Part shown: positions 15,394-23,836 of the stretch, piece by piece
Layout: every line of letters begins with the position of its first letter
Position numbering within the stretch: position 1 is the first letter of the stretch
NCBI RefSeq assembly: GCF_023336905.1
Contig: NZ_JAMBLS010000005.1
Location: forward strand, 92,213 to 156,212
Direction: 5' to 3'
DNA length: 64,000 bases
Origin: Bacteroides sp. ET71
GTDB lineage: Bacteria; Bacteroidota; Bacteroidia; Bacteroidales; Bacteroidaceae
Program-made: the position numbers and the translations under genes
The notes under the pieces: generated by a model
The model's database searches: none
The model's input: only the letters and a program-made list of their open reading frames with translations
What the model was told of the DNA's origin: nothing

Positions 15394-15981
15394 TCAATTG
15401 ATTCTTCCGCCCCGCATCCAGTGCTCGTCCCAATAGTCCTCGTCCAGCCGGCTGACCATGACGCCCCGGCTGGTGCTGGCGTGGACAAACTTGCCGTCTT
15501 TCAGGTAGATGCCCACATGGTTGACGCGGCGTTTGCGGCTTCCGTGGAAGAAAACCAGGTCTCCTTCGCGCAATTTGCCCCGGCGGACCCGGCTCGTGGC
15601 ATCCATTTGCTGGTCGGTGCTGCGGGGCAGGTCGATGCCGTAGGCCGCCTTGTAGACCTGGCGCACGAAGCCTGAGCAGTCCGTGCCTCGTCGGCTCTGT
15701 CCGCCGCTGCGATAGGGTGTGCCTATCCACTGCGCGGCCTCCAGGTAGAGGGCGTGGTGGTCCTTGGGACCAATGTCCACACCCAGGCGGTCGGCGGCGC
15801 GGACCAGGGCGCGGTAGTCCAGCTTGGGCGCAGCGGTGCGGCAGCCGGTCAGGCAGAGGAGAAAGAATATAAATGAAGAATAAAGAATGAGGAATGAAGA
15901 ATGGGCGCGTAGCGTCCGCTTCCGGCGATTCTTGTCTCTCGTCTTTCGTCCTTCATGTTTGGTTAATTCTTCATTCTTCAT
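15394..15981 (-). CDS. NlpC/P60 family lipoprotein (C40 peptidase)
   Basis: 195 residues. The C-terminal domain has the papain-like catalytic set: Cys102 in TDCSGFVRQVY, His155 in VNHVGIYL, then a short polar residue region after GKFVHASTSRG. Such enzymes cut D-Glu-meso-DAP bonds in peptidoglycan peptides. The N-terminus is odd: about 27 polar, basic residues (MKNEELTKHEGRKTRDKNRR), then AHSSFLILYSSFIFFLLC and a lipobox LTGC with Cys47. The start codon and most of the hydrophobic segment are encoded by copies of the ATTCTTCATT repeat on the opposite strand. No nearer methionine exists. The catalytic domain is secure; whether export works from this leader is uncertain. Confidence 0.85.
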   Translation of the reverse strand: MKNEELTKHEGRKTRDKNRRKRTLRAHSSFLILYSSFIFFLLCLTGCRTAAPKLDYRALVRAADRLGVDIGPKDHHALYLEAAQWIGTPYRSGGQSRRGTDCSGFVRQVYKAAYGIDLPRSTDQQMDATSRVRRGKLREGDLVFFHGSRKRRVNHVGIYLKDGKFVHASTSRGVMVSRLDEDYWDEHWMRGGRIN

Positions 15982-16075
15982 TCTTTATTCTTCATTCTTT
16001 ATTCTTCATTCTTTATTCTTCATTTATTTCGTTCTTCATTGATTCGTAGATTCTTCATTATTCATTTCTTCGGCT
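15864..16075. repeat. ATTCTTCATT/AATGAAGAAT iterated tract
   Basis: Plus-strand AATGAAGAATAAAGAATGAG-type steps at 15870-15904 and ATTCTTCATTCTTTATTCTT steps at 15964-16068. The tract overlaps both ends of the NlpC/P60 leader and the last codons of the ABC ATPase gene (EEMNNEESTNQ), so genic ends on both sides are made of repeat sequence. Confidence 0.85.
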
Positions 16076-16773
16076 TTCAGGTTGAAGTAGTCCTCCAGTT
16101 CCTTCTCGGCCTGTCCGTCGTGGTTGTCGATGTCGCGCAGGATGACGCCGTGCTCCAGCAGGGCGATGCGGGGGCAGATGTCGACGGTGTGGTTCAGGTT
16201 GTGGCTGGAGATGAGGACAGTAGCGTGGTGCTCCTCGTTGTATGCCCGCAGCAAGTGCTTGATGATGGCTTGGCTGGAGGGGTCAAGGAAGTTGAAGGGT
16301 TCGTCCAGGATGAGCAGTTGCGGGTGGTGCAGCATGGCGGAGATGATGCCAATTTTCTGCTTGTTGCCCATGGAGTAGTTGCGGATGAACTTCTTCTGTC
16401 CCAGCACCTCGCCGTTCATAAAGCGGTCGAAGGGGCGGAGGCGTTCGTCCACTTCTTCTTTTTTCAGCCCGTACATGCGGCCGATGAAGTAGAAGTATTC
16501 TTCGGGCGTGAGGTAGTCGATGAGGAAGCCGTCGTCGATGTACGCACCGGTGATGTCCTTCCAGTCCTCGGTGCGGGTGACGTCCGTCCCGGCGATGGCC
16601 ACCGTGCCTTGGTCGGCCTTCACCAAGTCCAGGATGAGGCGGAACAGGGTGGTCTTGCCCGCGCCGTTGTTGCCCACCAGGCCCAGCATGTCGCCGTCGG
16701 CGATAGTGTAGCGGTCGATGTCGATGGCCCGTTTCGAGCCGTAGCTCTTCTGTAAGTCGGTTATTTCTATCAT
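16036..16773 (-). CDS. ABC transporter ATP-binding protein
   Basis: 245 residues of an ABC ATPase, which powers transport by the partner membrane protein encoded just upstream (DUF5687). Walker A is GNNGAGKTT at residues 34-42. A degenerate signature NYSMGNKQKIG is near 140-150, Walker B LLILDEPFNFLDP near 165, and the H-loop in SSHNLNHT near 200. The C-terminal residues EEMNNEESTNQ derive from the intergenic repeat and are likely dispensable. The order on the minus strand is membrane subunit, 132-bp gap with tandem hairpin array 2, then this gene. Confidence 0.92.
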   Translation of the reverse strand: MIEITDLQKSYGSKRAIDIDRYTIADGDMLGLVGNNGAGKTTLFRLILDLVKADQGTVAIAGTDVTRTEDWKDITGAYIDDGFLIDYLTPEEYFYFIGRMYGLKKEEVDERLRPFDRFMNGEVLGQKKFIRNYSMGNKQKIGIISAMLHHPQLLILDEPFNFLDPSSQAIIKHLLRAYNEEHHATVLISSHNLNHTVDICPRIALLEHGVILRDIDNHDGQAEKELEDYFNLKAEEMNNEESTNQ

Positions 16774-16813
16774 ATCTTTATTCTTTTATAGGTTACGGGT
16801 GTCGTAAAGGATA

Positions 16814-16905
16814 CTTTCCGGGTATCGGAAAGGAGGCATTCCGGGTATCGGAAAGGAGGCATTCCGGGTGCCGGAAAGGAAGCATTCCGGGTGCCGGAAA
16901 GGAGC
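16814..16905. repeat. Tandem hairpin array 2: four 23-bp units inside an operon
   Basis: Units start at 16814, 16837, 16860 and 16883. Each has TTCCG, a 5-nt centre (GGTAT or GGTGC) and CGGAA, followed by an AGGAGGCA-type linker; units 3 and 4 widen the palindrome to TTCCGG-GTG-CCGGAA. The array abuts the stop codon of the DUF5687 gene (16906) and lies in the mRNA between it and its ATPase partner. Confidence 0.9.
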
Positions 16906-18402
16906 TTACCGTTGGCGGCTGTCGCGGAAGCCCTCCATGTTCTTGTACCTGCGTTTCATCAGTCTCGTGTAGACGTTGCGTATCCACAGCCGCGAGGTCA
17001 GGATGAAGGCGAGGCCAAGGACGAGGAGTCCCCAGTAGGCCACTGTCTCATTGAAGAGAACAACCAGCGGCAGGTAGACAATCCACGGCAGCATGAAGGC
17101 GCCGAAGCTGGCCAGTTGTTGCAGGCCTGTACCGGCATTGTTGCGGCTGGTCATCTTGGCGTTGAGGTCCACGGTGCGGTTGTTGTACACGGCCAGTTGG
17201 AAGAAGCCGAAGTTGACGGGTCCCGCTGTGAACAGTCCCCACCCCAAGATTTGCAAGAGTGTCAGCTTGCCCGTCACCACGCCCGTCAGCATCAGCAGGA
17301 AGGGGAGGAGGAGGACAAGGTTGTAGAGCACGTACTTGGCCCGCAGCAGGGCGAAGATGGACTCGCGGCGTGTCATTAGCCCGTCCATGTAGTTGCCCTC
17401 GTAGCCCATCAGCGTGGAGAAAGCCAGCAGACTGACGATGACGTAATTGTACATCACCCAGAAGTTGTTCATCCCCCCGCTGCTGTAAACGTCCGTGAAG
17501 GCGATGACCGCGCTGATGGCGGCCACGGCGCAGACGATGGCGATGAGCGACTTGCGGCACATCTTGTTCCGTAGCATCAGCTTCAGCTCCAAGCGCATGT
17601 ATTCTCCTGTCATGCCGTAGCGGTCCAGGAAGCGGTACTCCGAGAGCGTCTTCACTTCCACGGTAGTGTCTTCCGTCTTGTTCAGCTCGTCGTAGATGAG
17701 GCGGCGGATGACGCGGCTGTTGACCCACCACATCAGGCCGATGCCGGCCAGCAGGGCCAGGAACACCCACGCGTTGCCCGTGATGAAGCCCTCGCCCAAC
17801 TCCAGGAACCAGTCGAACACCGGGCTGTCATCCGGCAGGAACATCCCCAAAGCCAGTCCCCCATAGACGGCCACGGGCAAGAGCACCCACCAGATGCGTT
17901 CGCTCAGGAGCGTTTTGCACAGCAGGAACCAGTAGTTGTTGAGCACCATCAGCAGCCAAATGCCCACGCAGTAGGTCAGCACACCCCACAGTCCGTAGAA
18001 CTTGGTGACGGTGATCAGCGCGAAGGGCGCGAACAGGAACAGCCAGAGGAGGTTAAAACCGCTCAGCCCCGAACGGATGAGCAGGAAGTCAATCAGCCGG
18101 TTGCGCCGCACGGGCAGCAGCAGGTAGGGCTTCACCTCCTGCGTGGGTGTCTTCTGGAAGGGGAAGCGCATCAGGAAGTCCAGCGCGAGCACGAATACCA
18201 GACCGGAATTGAGGAGGTGGTACGGCTCTACTGCCGCTCCCTCGAAGCCGAAGGCAAAGGTAGTGCCGATGAAGATAAGATAGCCCGCCCAAAACACGGC
18301 CATGAAGTACATCCAGAACCGGGTGAAGCGGCTCTTCTCGTACATCGGGTGGCGCTTGTCGGCCAGGCGGCCGTGGCGGCGGAGTTCTAAGAATAAGTTC
18401 AT
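16906..18402 (-). CDS. DUF5687 family membrane protein, probable ABC permease
   Basis: 498 residues with about ten to twelve hydrophobic segments spread over the whole length (for example WMYFMAVFWAGYLIFIGTTFAF near 33-54 and KSLIAIVCAVAAISAVIAFT). A soluble loop RLIYDELNKTEDTTVEVKTL lies mid-protein. The layout matches DUF5687, a Bacteroidota family that pairs with an ABC ATPase. The next gene downstream is that ATPase, so an export role is inferred; the substrate is unknown. The start at 18402 (MNLFLELRRHGRLADKRHP) fits the first helix well. Confidence 0.75.
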   Translation of the reverse strand: MNLFLELRRHGRLADKRHPMYEKSRFTRFWMYFMAVFWAGYLIFIGTTFAFGFEGAAVEPYHLLNSGLVFVLALDFLMRFPFQKTPTQEVKPYLLLPVRRNRLIDFLLIRSGLSGFNLLWLFLFAPFALITVTKFYGLWGVLTYCVGIWLLMVLNNYWFLLCKTLLSERIWWVLLPVAVYGGLALGMFLPDDSPVFDWFLELGEGFITGNAWVFLALLAGIGLMWWVNSRVIRRLIYDELNKTEDTTVEVKTLSEYRFLDRYGMTGEYMRLELKLMLRNKMCRKSLIAIVCAVAAISAVIAFTDVYSSGGMNNFWVMYNYVIVSLLAFSTLMGYEGNYMDGLMTRRESIFALLRAKYVLYNLVLLLPFLLMLTGVVTGKLTLLQILGWGLFTAGPVNFGFFQLAVYNNRTVDLNAKMTSRNNAGTGLQQLASFGAFMLPWIVYLPLVVLFNETVAYWGLLVLGLAFILTSRLWIRNVYTRLMKRRYKNMEGFRDSRQR

Positions 18403-18409
18403 GGATTTA

Positions 18410-18532
18410 ATGAAGAATTAAGAATGAAGAGTGAAGAATGAAAAATGAAGAGTGATGAATGGGTGCGTGGCGTCGTCCGCTTCTTGCTCAGATTCTTCAT
18501 TCTTCGTTCTTCATTCTTCATTTAACTTATTA
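18410..18532. repeat. AATGAAGAAT / ATTCTTCATT inverted repeat
   Basis: AATGAAGAATTAAGAATGAA steps (18411-18459) face ATTCTTCATTCTTCGTTCTT steps (18495-18522) across a GC-rich centre (18460-18494). The arms would pair as a long hairpin between the M16 protease and DUF5687 genes and may end transcription. Confidence 0.75.
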
Positions 18533-21364
18533 TTCCGGCACGGTCATTACCACCGTCAGTTTGTTGCCTTGCTTCAGCAGGGCTTGGGCAAACTGGGCTA
18601 CGTCTTGGGCGGTGAGGCCGTTGACGAGTGCTTCGTAGTCCTTGGTCTTGTCCATGCCGGTGTAGAGCATCTCTCTGATATTGCCCAGCCAGTAGCCGTT
18701 TTCCTTCTGGTTGTCGGCATACTTCTTGAGCATGTACTCCTTGATTTTCTGCATCTGCTCGTCCGAGGGGCCTTGTTGGGCCATCTTCTCCAGTTGGGTG
18801 TTGATGATGCCGTTAAGGTGTTCGAACTTGGCGGGGTCGGTCTGGTAGAAAATCTGGAGCGTGGCATCCTGGCGTTCGCTTCCTAACATTCCGTAGGTGC
18901 TGACACCGTATGTGCCACCTTCCTTCTCGCGGATTTCCTCGGTATAGACCATGTCGAGGGCCTGGTTGAGGACGCTCATCAGGACGGAGCTGCGCAGGTT
19001 GTATGTGCAGTTGCCGGTGATGACCATGGCTACGGTAGCCATTGGAGTCTGCTGTTCCTTGGCGAAGATGTTCTCCTTGGTGCCTTTGGCGGGAATCAGC
19101 AGGTTGGCCTTGTTGTAGTTCTGCTTGGCACTCTTGGCGGGCAGGGCGCCGAGGTATGTTTCGATGTAGGGCTTGATGGAGTCGAGTTCGGCATTGCCCA
19201 CGAAGATGAACTGGAAGTCGCCGCAGTCGGCAAAGGCTTGCTTGTACAGTTCGAGGATGCGGTCGTAGTCCACTTGGTCTACCATGGAGGCTTTCACGTT
19301 GATGAAGCGTTCGTTCTGGCCGTACATCTCATAGCTCAGTGTATCGCTGAATACGGAGAGCGGGTTGACTTCGGAGCTTTCCAACTGGGCTTTCATGCGG
19401 TTCATGAAGGAGGTGAAGGCTTCCTCGTCCTTGCGGGGCTGGGTGAGGTAGAGGTAGGTGAGCTGCATCATGGTCTCGAAGTCCTTTGGCGAGCAAGAGC
19501 CGTTGACGTTCTCCTGCGTGCTGCCCACGGAAGCGGTGACGCTGACGTTCTTGCCGGCCAGCATCTTGGTCAGCTCGATGTTGCTGAAGTTGCCGGCGCC
19601 GCCTGCATCTACCGCGCCGTTCATGAAGGAGTAGTTCAGCTTGTCGGCTGCGTCGAAGTTGGTCATGCCGCCCAGGCTGAAGCCGCTCATGCGGATTTCA
19701 TCGGCCTTGAAGTCGGTCTTCTTCACATAGACCTTGATGCCGTTGGAGAGGGTCAGCAGGGTGGCGCCGAACAGGGCGTTGTCCTTCTGGCTGACAATCT
19801 TGCCGCCTTGGGGGGCTTCCTTCATCAGCGGTTCGTTGGATACTTTGTCCACGTAGGGCTGCACGTCGAGGGTGGGCATGGCTTTGAGGTCGGCAATGAC
19901 TTCTTCCTGAGTGGGGATGACTACGCCTTCCTTGTCCGGAGCGGCGATGAAGACGGCCTGGTTGTTGTCCGTAATCAGTTGCTGGGCTACTTGGTTGATG
20001 GCTTGCACAGGGATGTTGGGAGCCAGTTGGTTGAGCGTGGCGTATTCATACTCGATGCCGGGGATGGGTTCGGCGTGGAGGAAGTGCTGGAGGCACTGGT
20101 TGACGTAGCGGTCGTTGTTGGTCTTCTCGCGTTCGTTGTAGACGGACTCCAGTTGTTGCAGGATGTTGGCACGGGCACGGGTGTATTCCGATTCGGTGAA
20201 TCCGTGGCGGCGTACGCGTTCTACTTCTTGCAGCAGGACTTTGAGGGCGTTGCTCAGACCGTCGTCCTTGCAGTAGGCGCTGACGTTGAAGGCTTTCTTG
20301 GTGCCGCTGATGAAGAAGTCGCCGTCGGGCGAGCAGCCGGCCATGTTGAAGGGCGGGTTGGGCGACTGTGCCAGTTCGCTGAAGCGTTGGTTGAGCATGG
20401 TGGCGATGGCGTCGAGCATGTATTGCTGTGCCAGGTACATGACGCTGCCTTTGATGCTGTCGGGCGTGGCATCGTGCTTGAAGTAGATGTCTACGATGGG
20501 GGTGTCGATTTCCTTGTCCTTGCCGATGTAGACGATGGGTTCTTCGTTGTCGGGCACGGGGTACCAGATGCGTTCGGCGCGTTCGGCCGGCAGCTTGATG
20601 TCAGAGAAGAGGGTCTTTATCTTCTGCTCCATCTGGTCGACGTCGATGTCACCCACCACGATGATGCCTTGCAGGTCGGGGCGGTACCACTTGGCGTAGT
20701 AGTCGCGGATGTCCTGGTAGGGGAAGTTGTTGATGACGTCGATGCTACCGATAGGCATGCAGTCGGCGTATTTCGAATCGGGATAGAACGTGGCCTGTGC
20801 GTCGGTGTAGAGGCGGAGCATGCCGACGTTGCGGCTGCGCCACTCCTCGCGGATGACGCCACGTTCCTTGTCAATCTCCTTGTCGGCCAGCAGGATGGAG
20901 TTGCTCCAGTCGTGCAGGATGAGCAGGCAGGAGTCGACGATGGCGGGGTCGGTGCTGGGCACATTACTTATATTATACACCGTCTCGTCTACCGAGGTGT
21001 AGGCGTTGAGGTTGGTGCCGAACTTGATGCCTTTCGATTCGCACCACTGCACGATGCCCAGGCCGCGCTCGTCGCCGGGGAAGTTCTTCGTGCCGTTGAA
21101 GGCCATGTGCTCCAGGAAGTGGGCCAGGCCGCGCTGCTGCGGTTCTTCGAGGATGGAGCCTACCTTCTGTGCGATGTAGAACTCCACGCGGTTTTCGGGT
21201 TTCTCGTTGTGGCGGATGTAGTAAGTCAGTCCGTTGTCCAACTTGCCGATGCGGACGTTCTTGTCCACCGGCAGCGGCGGCAACTGCATCTGGGCAGCTG
21301 CCTGTTGCAGGCTGCAGCACAGGATGAGTGCCGCGAGCCAAAGTGTTTTTGTTAACTGTTTCAT
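18530..21364 (-). CDS. M16 (pitrilysin/insulinase) family zinc metallopeptidase, exported
   Basis: 944 residues with a signal peptide (MKQLTKTLWLAALILCCSLQQAAAQ). The inverted zinc motif HxxEH is HFLEH at residues 82-86, followed by MAFNGTKNFPG. A second M16-type domain without the motif occupies the C-terminal half (LLTLSNGIKVYVKKTDFKADE, SMVDQVDYDRILELYKQAF), as expected for the two-domain clamshell of full-length periplasmic M16 proteases. It probably degrades peptides in the periplasm. It stands alone between repeat tracts, 128 bp downstream of kdsA, so it may have its own promoter, though none with both boxes was found. Confidence 0.95.
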   Translation of the reverse strand: MKQLTKTLWLAALILCCSLQQAAAQMQLPPLPVDKNVRIGKLDNGLTYYIRHNEKPENRVEFYIAQKVGSILEEPQQRGLAHFLEHMAFNGTKNFPGDERGLGIVQWCESKGIKFGTNLNAYTSVDETVYNISNVPSTDPAIVDSCLLILHDWSNSILLADKEIDKERGVIREEWRSRNVGMLRLYTDAQATFYPDSKYADCMPIGSIDVINNFPYQDIRDYYAKWYRPDLQGIIVVGDIDVDQMEQKIKTLFSDIKLPAERAERIWYPVPDNEEPIVYIGKDKEIDTPIVDIYFKHDATPDSIKGSVMYLAQQYMLDAIATMLNQRFSELAQSPNPPFNMAGCSPDGDFFISGTKKAFNVSAYCKDDGLSNALKVLLQEVERVRRHGFTESEYTRARANILQQLESVYNEREKTNNDRYVNQCLQHFLHAEPIPGIEYEYATLNQLAPNIPVQAINQVAQQLITDNNQAVFIAAPDKEGVVIPTQEEVIADLKAMPTLDVQPYVDKVSNEPLMKEAPQGGKIVSQKDNALFGATLLTLSNGIKVYVKKTDFKADEIRMSGFSLGGMTNFDAADKLNYSFMNGAVDAGGAGNFSNIELTKMLAGKNVSVTASVGSTQENVNGSCSPKDFETMMQLTYLYLTQPRKDEEAFTSFMNRMKAQLESSEVNPLSVFSDTLSYEMYGQNERFINVKASMVDQVDYDRILELYKQAFADCGDFQFIFVGNAELDSIKPYIETYLGALPAKSAKQNYNKANLLIPAKGTKENIFAKEQQTPMATVAMVITGNCTYNLRSSVLMSVLNQALDMVYTEEIREKEGGTYGVSTYGMLGSERQDATLQIFYQTDPAKFEHLNGIINTQLEKMAQQGPSDEQMQKIKEYMLKKYADNQKENGYWLGNIREMLYTGMDKTKDYEALVNGLTAQDVAQFAQALLKQGNKLTVVMTVPE

Positions 21365-21492
21365 GTGTCTATCTTTTTGTTAAGAATAGTTTGACTTATC
21401 TGTCGCAGGCTGGTGGCTTTAATCACAGCGGCGTGGAAAAAAGTGTTGCGGGTGTGGCAACCGAGTAGTTGCGACAGTCGCAACCTTCCCGT

Positions 21493-22308
21493 TCATGCTT
21501 CCGTAATGGCCCGGCGGATGCGTACCAGCCGCTCCAGCAAGCCTTCCAGCAGGTCGAGGCGCAGCATGTTGGCTCCGTCGCTCTTGGCCACGGAGGGGTC
21601 TTCGTGCGTCTCGATGAACAGGCCGTCGGCTCCCACGGCGATGCCCGCGCGGGCGATGGTCTCGATGAGCTGTGGCATGCCACCGGTCACTCCCGCCGCC
21701 TGGTTGGGCTGTTGCAGCGAGTGCGTGGCGTCCAGGATGACGGGGTAACCGTAGGCCTGCATCTCGGGGATGCCGCGGTAGTCCACCACCAGGTCCTGGT
21801 AGCCGAAGGTCGTGCCGCGCTCGGTCAGCATCACGTCCGTGTCGCCCGCGCCCACCACCTTTTCGGCGGCAAAGTGCATGGCCTGGGGCGAGAGGAACTG
21901 CCCCTTCTTGATGTTCACCGTGCGCCCCGTCTGTGCGGCGGCCACCAGCAGGTCGGTCTGCCGGCAGAGGAAGGCGGGTATCTGGAGGATGTCGACGTAC
22001 TCTGCCGCCATCTGTGCCTCGTCCGCCGCGTGTATGTCGGTGACGGTGGGGATGCCGAACGTGTCGTGCACCTTGCGCAGCACGCGCAGCGCCTTTTCGT
22101 CGCCGATGCCCGTGAACGAGTCCAGCCTCGAGCGGTTGGCCTTGCGGTACGAGCCCTTGAACACGTAGGGTATCTTCAGCCGTTCCGTTATCTTCACGAT
22201 GCGTTCGGCGATGCGCAGGGCCATGTCTTCGCCCTCGATGACGCAGGGACCTGCCAGCAGGAAGAAGTTGCCGGCGGGGTTGTTCTTCAGTTGTTCAGAT
22301 AGTTTCAT
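21493..22308 (-). CDS. kdsA: 3-deoxy-8-phosphooctulonate synthase
   Basis: 271 residues of KdsA, which condenses phosphoenolpyruvate with arabinose 5-phosphate to Kdo-8-phosphate for lipopolysaccharide core. Typical segments: FFLLAGPCVIEGEDMALRIA (16-35), YVFKGSYRKANRSRLDSF, QIPAFLCRQTDLLVAAAQTG with the metal-type cysteine, and VILDATHSLQQP. The ATG overlaps the stop of the preceding toxin gene (ATGA), so it is translationally coupled to a toxin-antitoxin pair. A short perfect hairpin GTTGCGA-CAG-TCGCAAC lies 9 nt beyond the stop (21468-21484). Confidence 0.97.
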   Translation of the reverse strand: MKLSEQLKNNPAGNFFLLAGPCVIEGEDMALRIAERIVKITERLKIPYVFKGSYRKANRSRLDSFTGIGDEKALRVLRKVHDTFGIPTVTDIHAADEAQMAAEYVDILQIPAFLCRQTDLLVAAAQTGRTVNIKKGQFLSPQAMHFAAEKVVGAGDTDVMLTERGTTFGYQDLVVDYRGIPEMQAYGYPVILDATHSLQQPNQAAGVTGGMPQLIETIARAGIAVGADGLFIETHEDPSVAKSDGANMLRLDLLEGLLERLVRIRRAITEA

Positions 22309-22628
22309 TGTTGTGTAGGGGAAATGTTTAATAGTTTGGTTAATAGCTCAGGGTTCCGCCTGGTGTCCCACACCAGTCCTATAAGAATATGTGTGGGCAA
22401 GATGATATAGTAAATCTTATAATGCCCTTTGACGATATAGCGGTAGTCATAACTGTTGATTTCGACCGGTTCTTTTCTTCCCATTTCCGGAAAGATAAGT
22501 AGATAGCGTGTCTCTTTTTTCAGTTCCGTTACGATGGCATGCGCTTTCTCTCTCCCGGTCTTGGGCAGATGGAACAGGTAGATTTCTTTCAGGCTTCGTT
22601 GAGCCAAGGGGGACCATTTGATTACCAT
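22305..22628 (-). CDS. RelE/ParE-type toxin
   Basis: 107 residues with the RelE/ParE layout: two N-terminal helices (LAQRSLKEIYLFHLPKTGRE), then beta strands ending YKIYYIILPTHILIGLVWDTRRNP, which carries the C-terminal VWDTRRNP characteristic of ParE-like toxins. It starts inside the end of the antitoxin gene (ATGGTAA overlap) and its stop overlaps the kdsA start. Targets of the family are DNA gyrase (ParE) or ribosome-bound mRNA (RelE); which applies here cannot be told. Unlike the copy at 1867-2200 it is intact. Confidence 0.8.
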   Translation of the reverse strand: MVIKWSPLAQRSLKEIYLFHLPKTGREKAHAIVTELKKETRYLLIFPEMGRKEPVEINSYDYRYIVKGHYKIYYIILPTHILIGLVWDTRRNPELLTKLLNISPTQQ

Positions 22629-22873
22629 TTCTGTATCTCCTGTTCCATTTCTTCATCACTGATGCTTAGTCCTTCGGCATCTTCCTGTAAGGCTTCATTG
22701 AGCAGTTGCTCCAGCAAATAGGCCGGCATTGCAGGCAGATTGTCTGCCAGTTCTTCGTTTTTTATGAGGTGGCATGCCGTTCCTAATCTGCTGAGCGCTT
22801 TCTCCGTATTGAAGTTGTTGATGATGTCGCGGAGCAATTCCATTTTATAGCGGGTAAGTTCAATGGTTGTCAT
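22622..22873 (-). CDS. Antitoxin-like protein, partner of the 22305 toxin
   Basis: 83 residues (MTTIELTRYKMELLRDIINN), helical, with an acidic C-terminus ISDEEMEQEIQKW that probably wraps the toxin. It is not similar in sequence to the antitoxins at 574 and 2191 apart from general character. It lies 39 nt downstream of the lipid kinase gene and overlaps the toxin start by 7 nt. Assignment rests on position and on the partner. Confidence 0.65.
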   Translation of the reverse strand: MTTIELTRYKMELLRDIINNFNTEKALSRLGTACHLIKNEELADNLPAMPAYLLEQLLNEALQEDAEGLSISDEEMEQEIQKW

Positions 22874-22912
22874 AATGATAGTTCTTTCTTGTGGGTTACA
22901 TATCTCGGTTCT

Positions 22913-23836
22913 TTATGGGATAATCAGTGTGATGGCTTCGTGCAGGATGCCTATGTTCAGCGGGAAATGCCTGTCCAGGATGCGTCCGTCCAGGTCGACC
23001 ACGGCGTTGCGAGCCCGCAGCACCTTCACCTCGCGGGTGCGGAAGGGCTTCACCAGCCGGTGGTTCAAAATACGCCCCTGGATGAGCATCCACAGCCCGC
23101 CCCACAGTTGGCGCAGCTCCGGGCGGTAGATGACCGATACGTCCAGCCAGCCGTTGTAGGGCACGGCGCTGGGCACCTGCCCGTAGCCCGTGGCGCTGCC
23201 GATGCACACCGTCATGATGCGTCCGCGCACGTGCTCGCCGTTAATCTTCAGGTGCATGCGGTACAGCTTGCGTTCGAAGATGAGCGACAGGAAGGCCATG
23301 AAGTACGACAGGTATTTCACGCCCCAGAACCGCTTGCATTGGTCGGTTGTCTTCACAATCCGGGCTCCCAGCCCGATGTTGATGGCGTTCAGGAAGTAGC
23401 GCGTCACGTGTTTCTGTCCGTCGTAATACTGGCACGTGCCCACGTCAATCTTGCGTCGTCGTCCGCGGATGAGGCAGTCCACCGCCTCGCGGTAGTCGTC
23501 GCTCATCTCCCAGTAGTCGGCAAAGTCGTTGCCGATGCCGTTGGGGATGATGCCCAGGGCAATGTCTTCTTTCCGCAGGACGTTGGAGCGCATGATGCCG
23601 TTGATGGCGTCGTTCAGCGCCCCGTCTCCTCCCACGATGACGATGGTGCGGTAGCCGTTGTTGGCCAGCACGCCGGCCAGCCTCTCCACGGCGCCGAAGC
23701 CCTCGGACTGTACGTAGTCGTAGGCCACGCCCCGGCTGTCCATGTAGTCTTTTATCTCTTTCCAGCGCTTTTGCACCTTGCGGGTGCCGGCTTTGGGGTT
23801 GTAGATGATGCCCCATCTTTCGGGTTCTGTGTTCAT
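22913..23836 (-). CDS. YegS/DgkB-type lipid kinase (diacylglycerol kinase catalytic domain)
   Basis: 307 residues from the ATG at 23836 (MNTEPERWGIIYNPKAGTRK), which overlaps the miaA stop by 4 nt; the much longer ORF reading through miaA is spurious. The nucleotide-binding motif GGDGALNDAING is at residues 69-80 and GIIPNGIGNDFA follows near 95-106, both typical of DAGK/sphingosine/YegS kinases. The C-terminal domain ends in a beta-sandwich with VVDLDGRIL. The lipid substrate (diacylglycerol, phosphatidylglycerol or sphingoid base) cannot be decided; Bacteroidales make sphingolipids, so the last is possible. Confidence 0.88.
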   Translation of the reverse strand: MNTEPERWGIIYNPKAGTRKVQKRWKEIKDYMDSRGVAYDYVQSEGFGAVERLAGVLANNGYRTIVIVGGDGALNDAINGIMRSNVLRKEDIALGIIPNGIGNDFADYWEMSDDYREAVDCLIRGRRRKIDVGTCQYYDGQKHVTRYFLNAINIGLGARIVKTTDQCKRFWGVKYLSYFMAFLSLIFERKLYRMHLKINGEHVRGRIMTVCIGSATGYGQVPSAVPYNGWLDVSVIYRPELRQLWGGLWMLIQGRILNHRLVKPFRTREVKVLRARNAVVDLDGRILDRHFPLNIGILHEAITLIIP

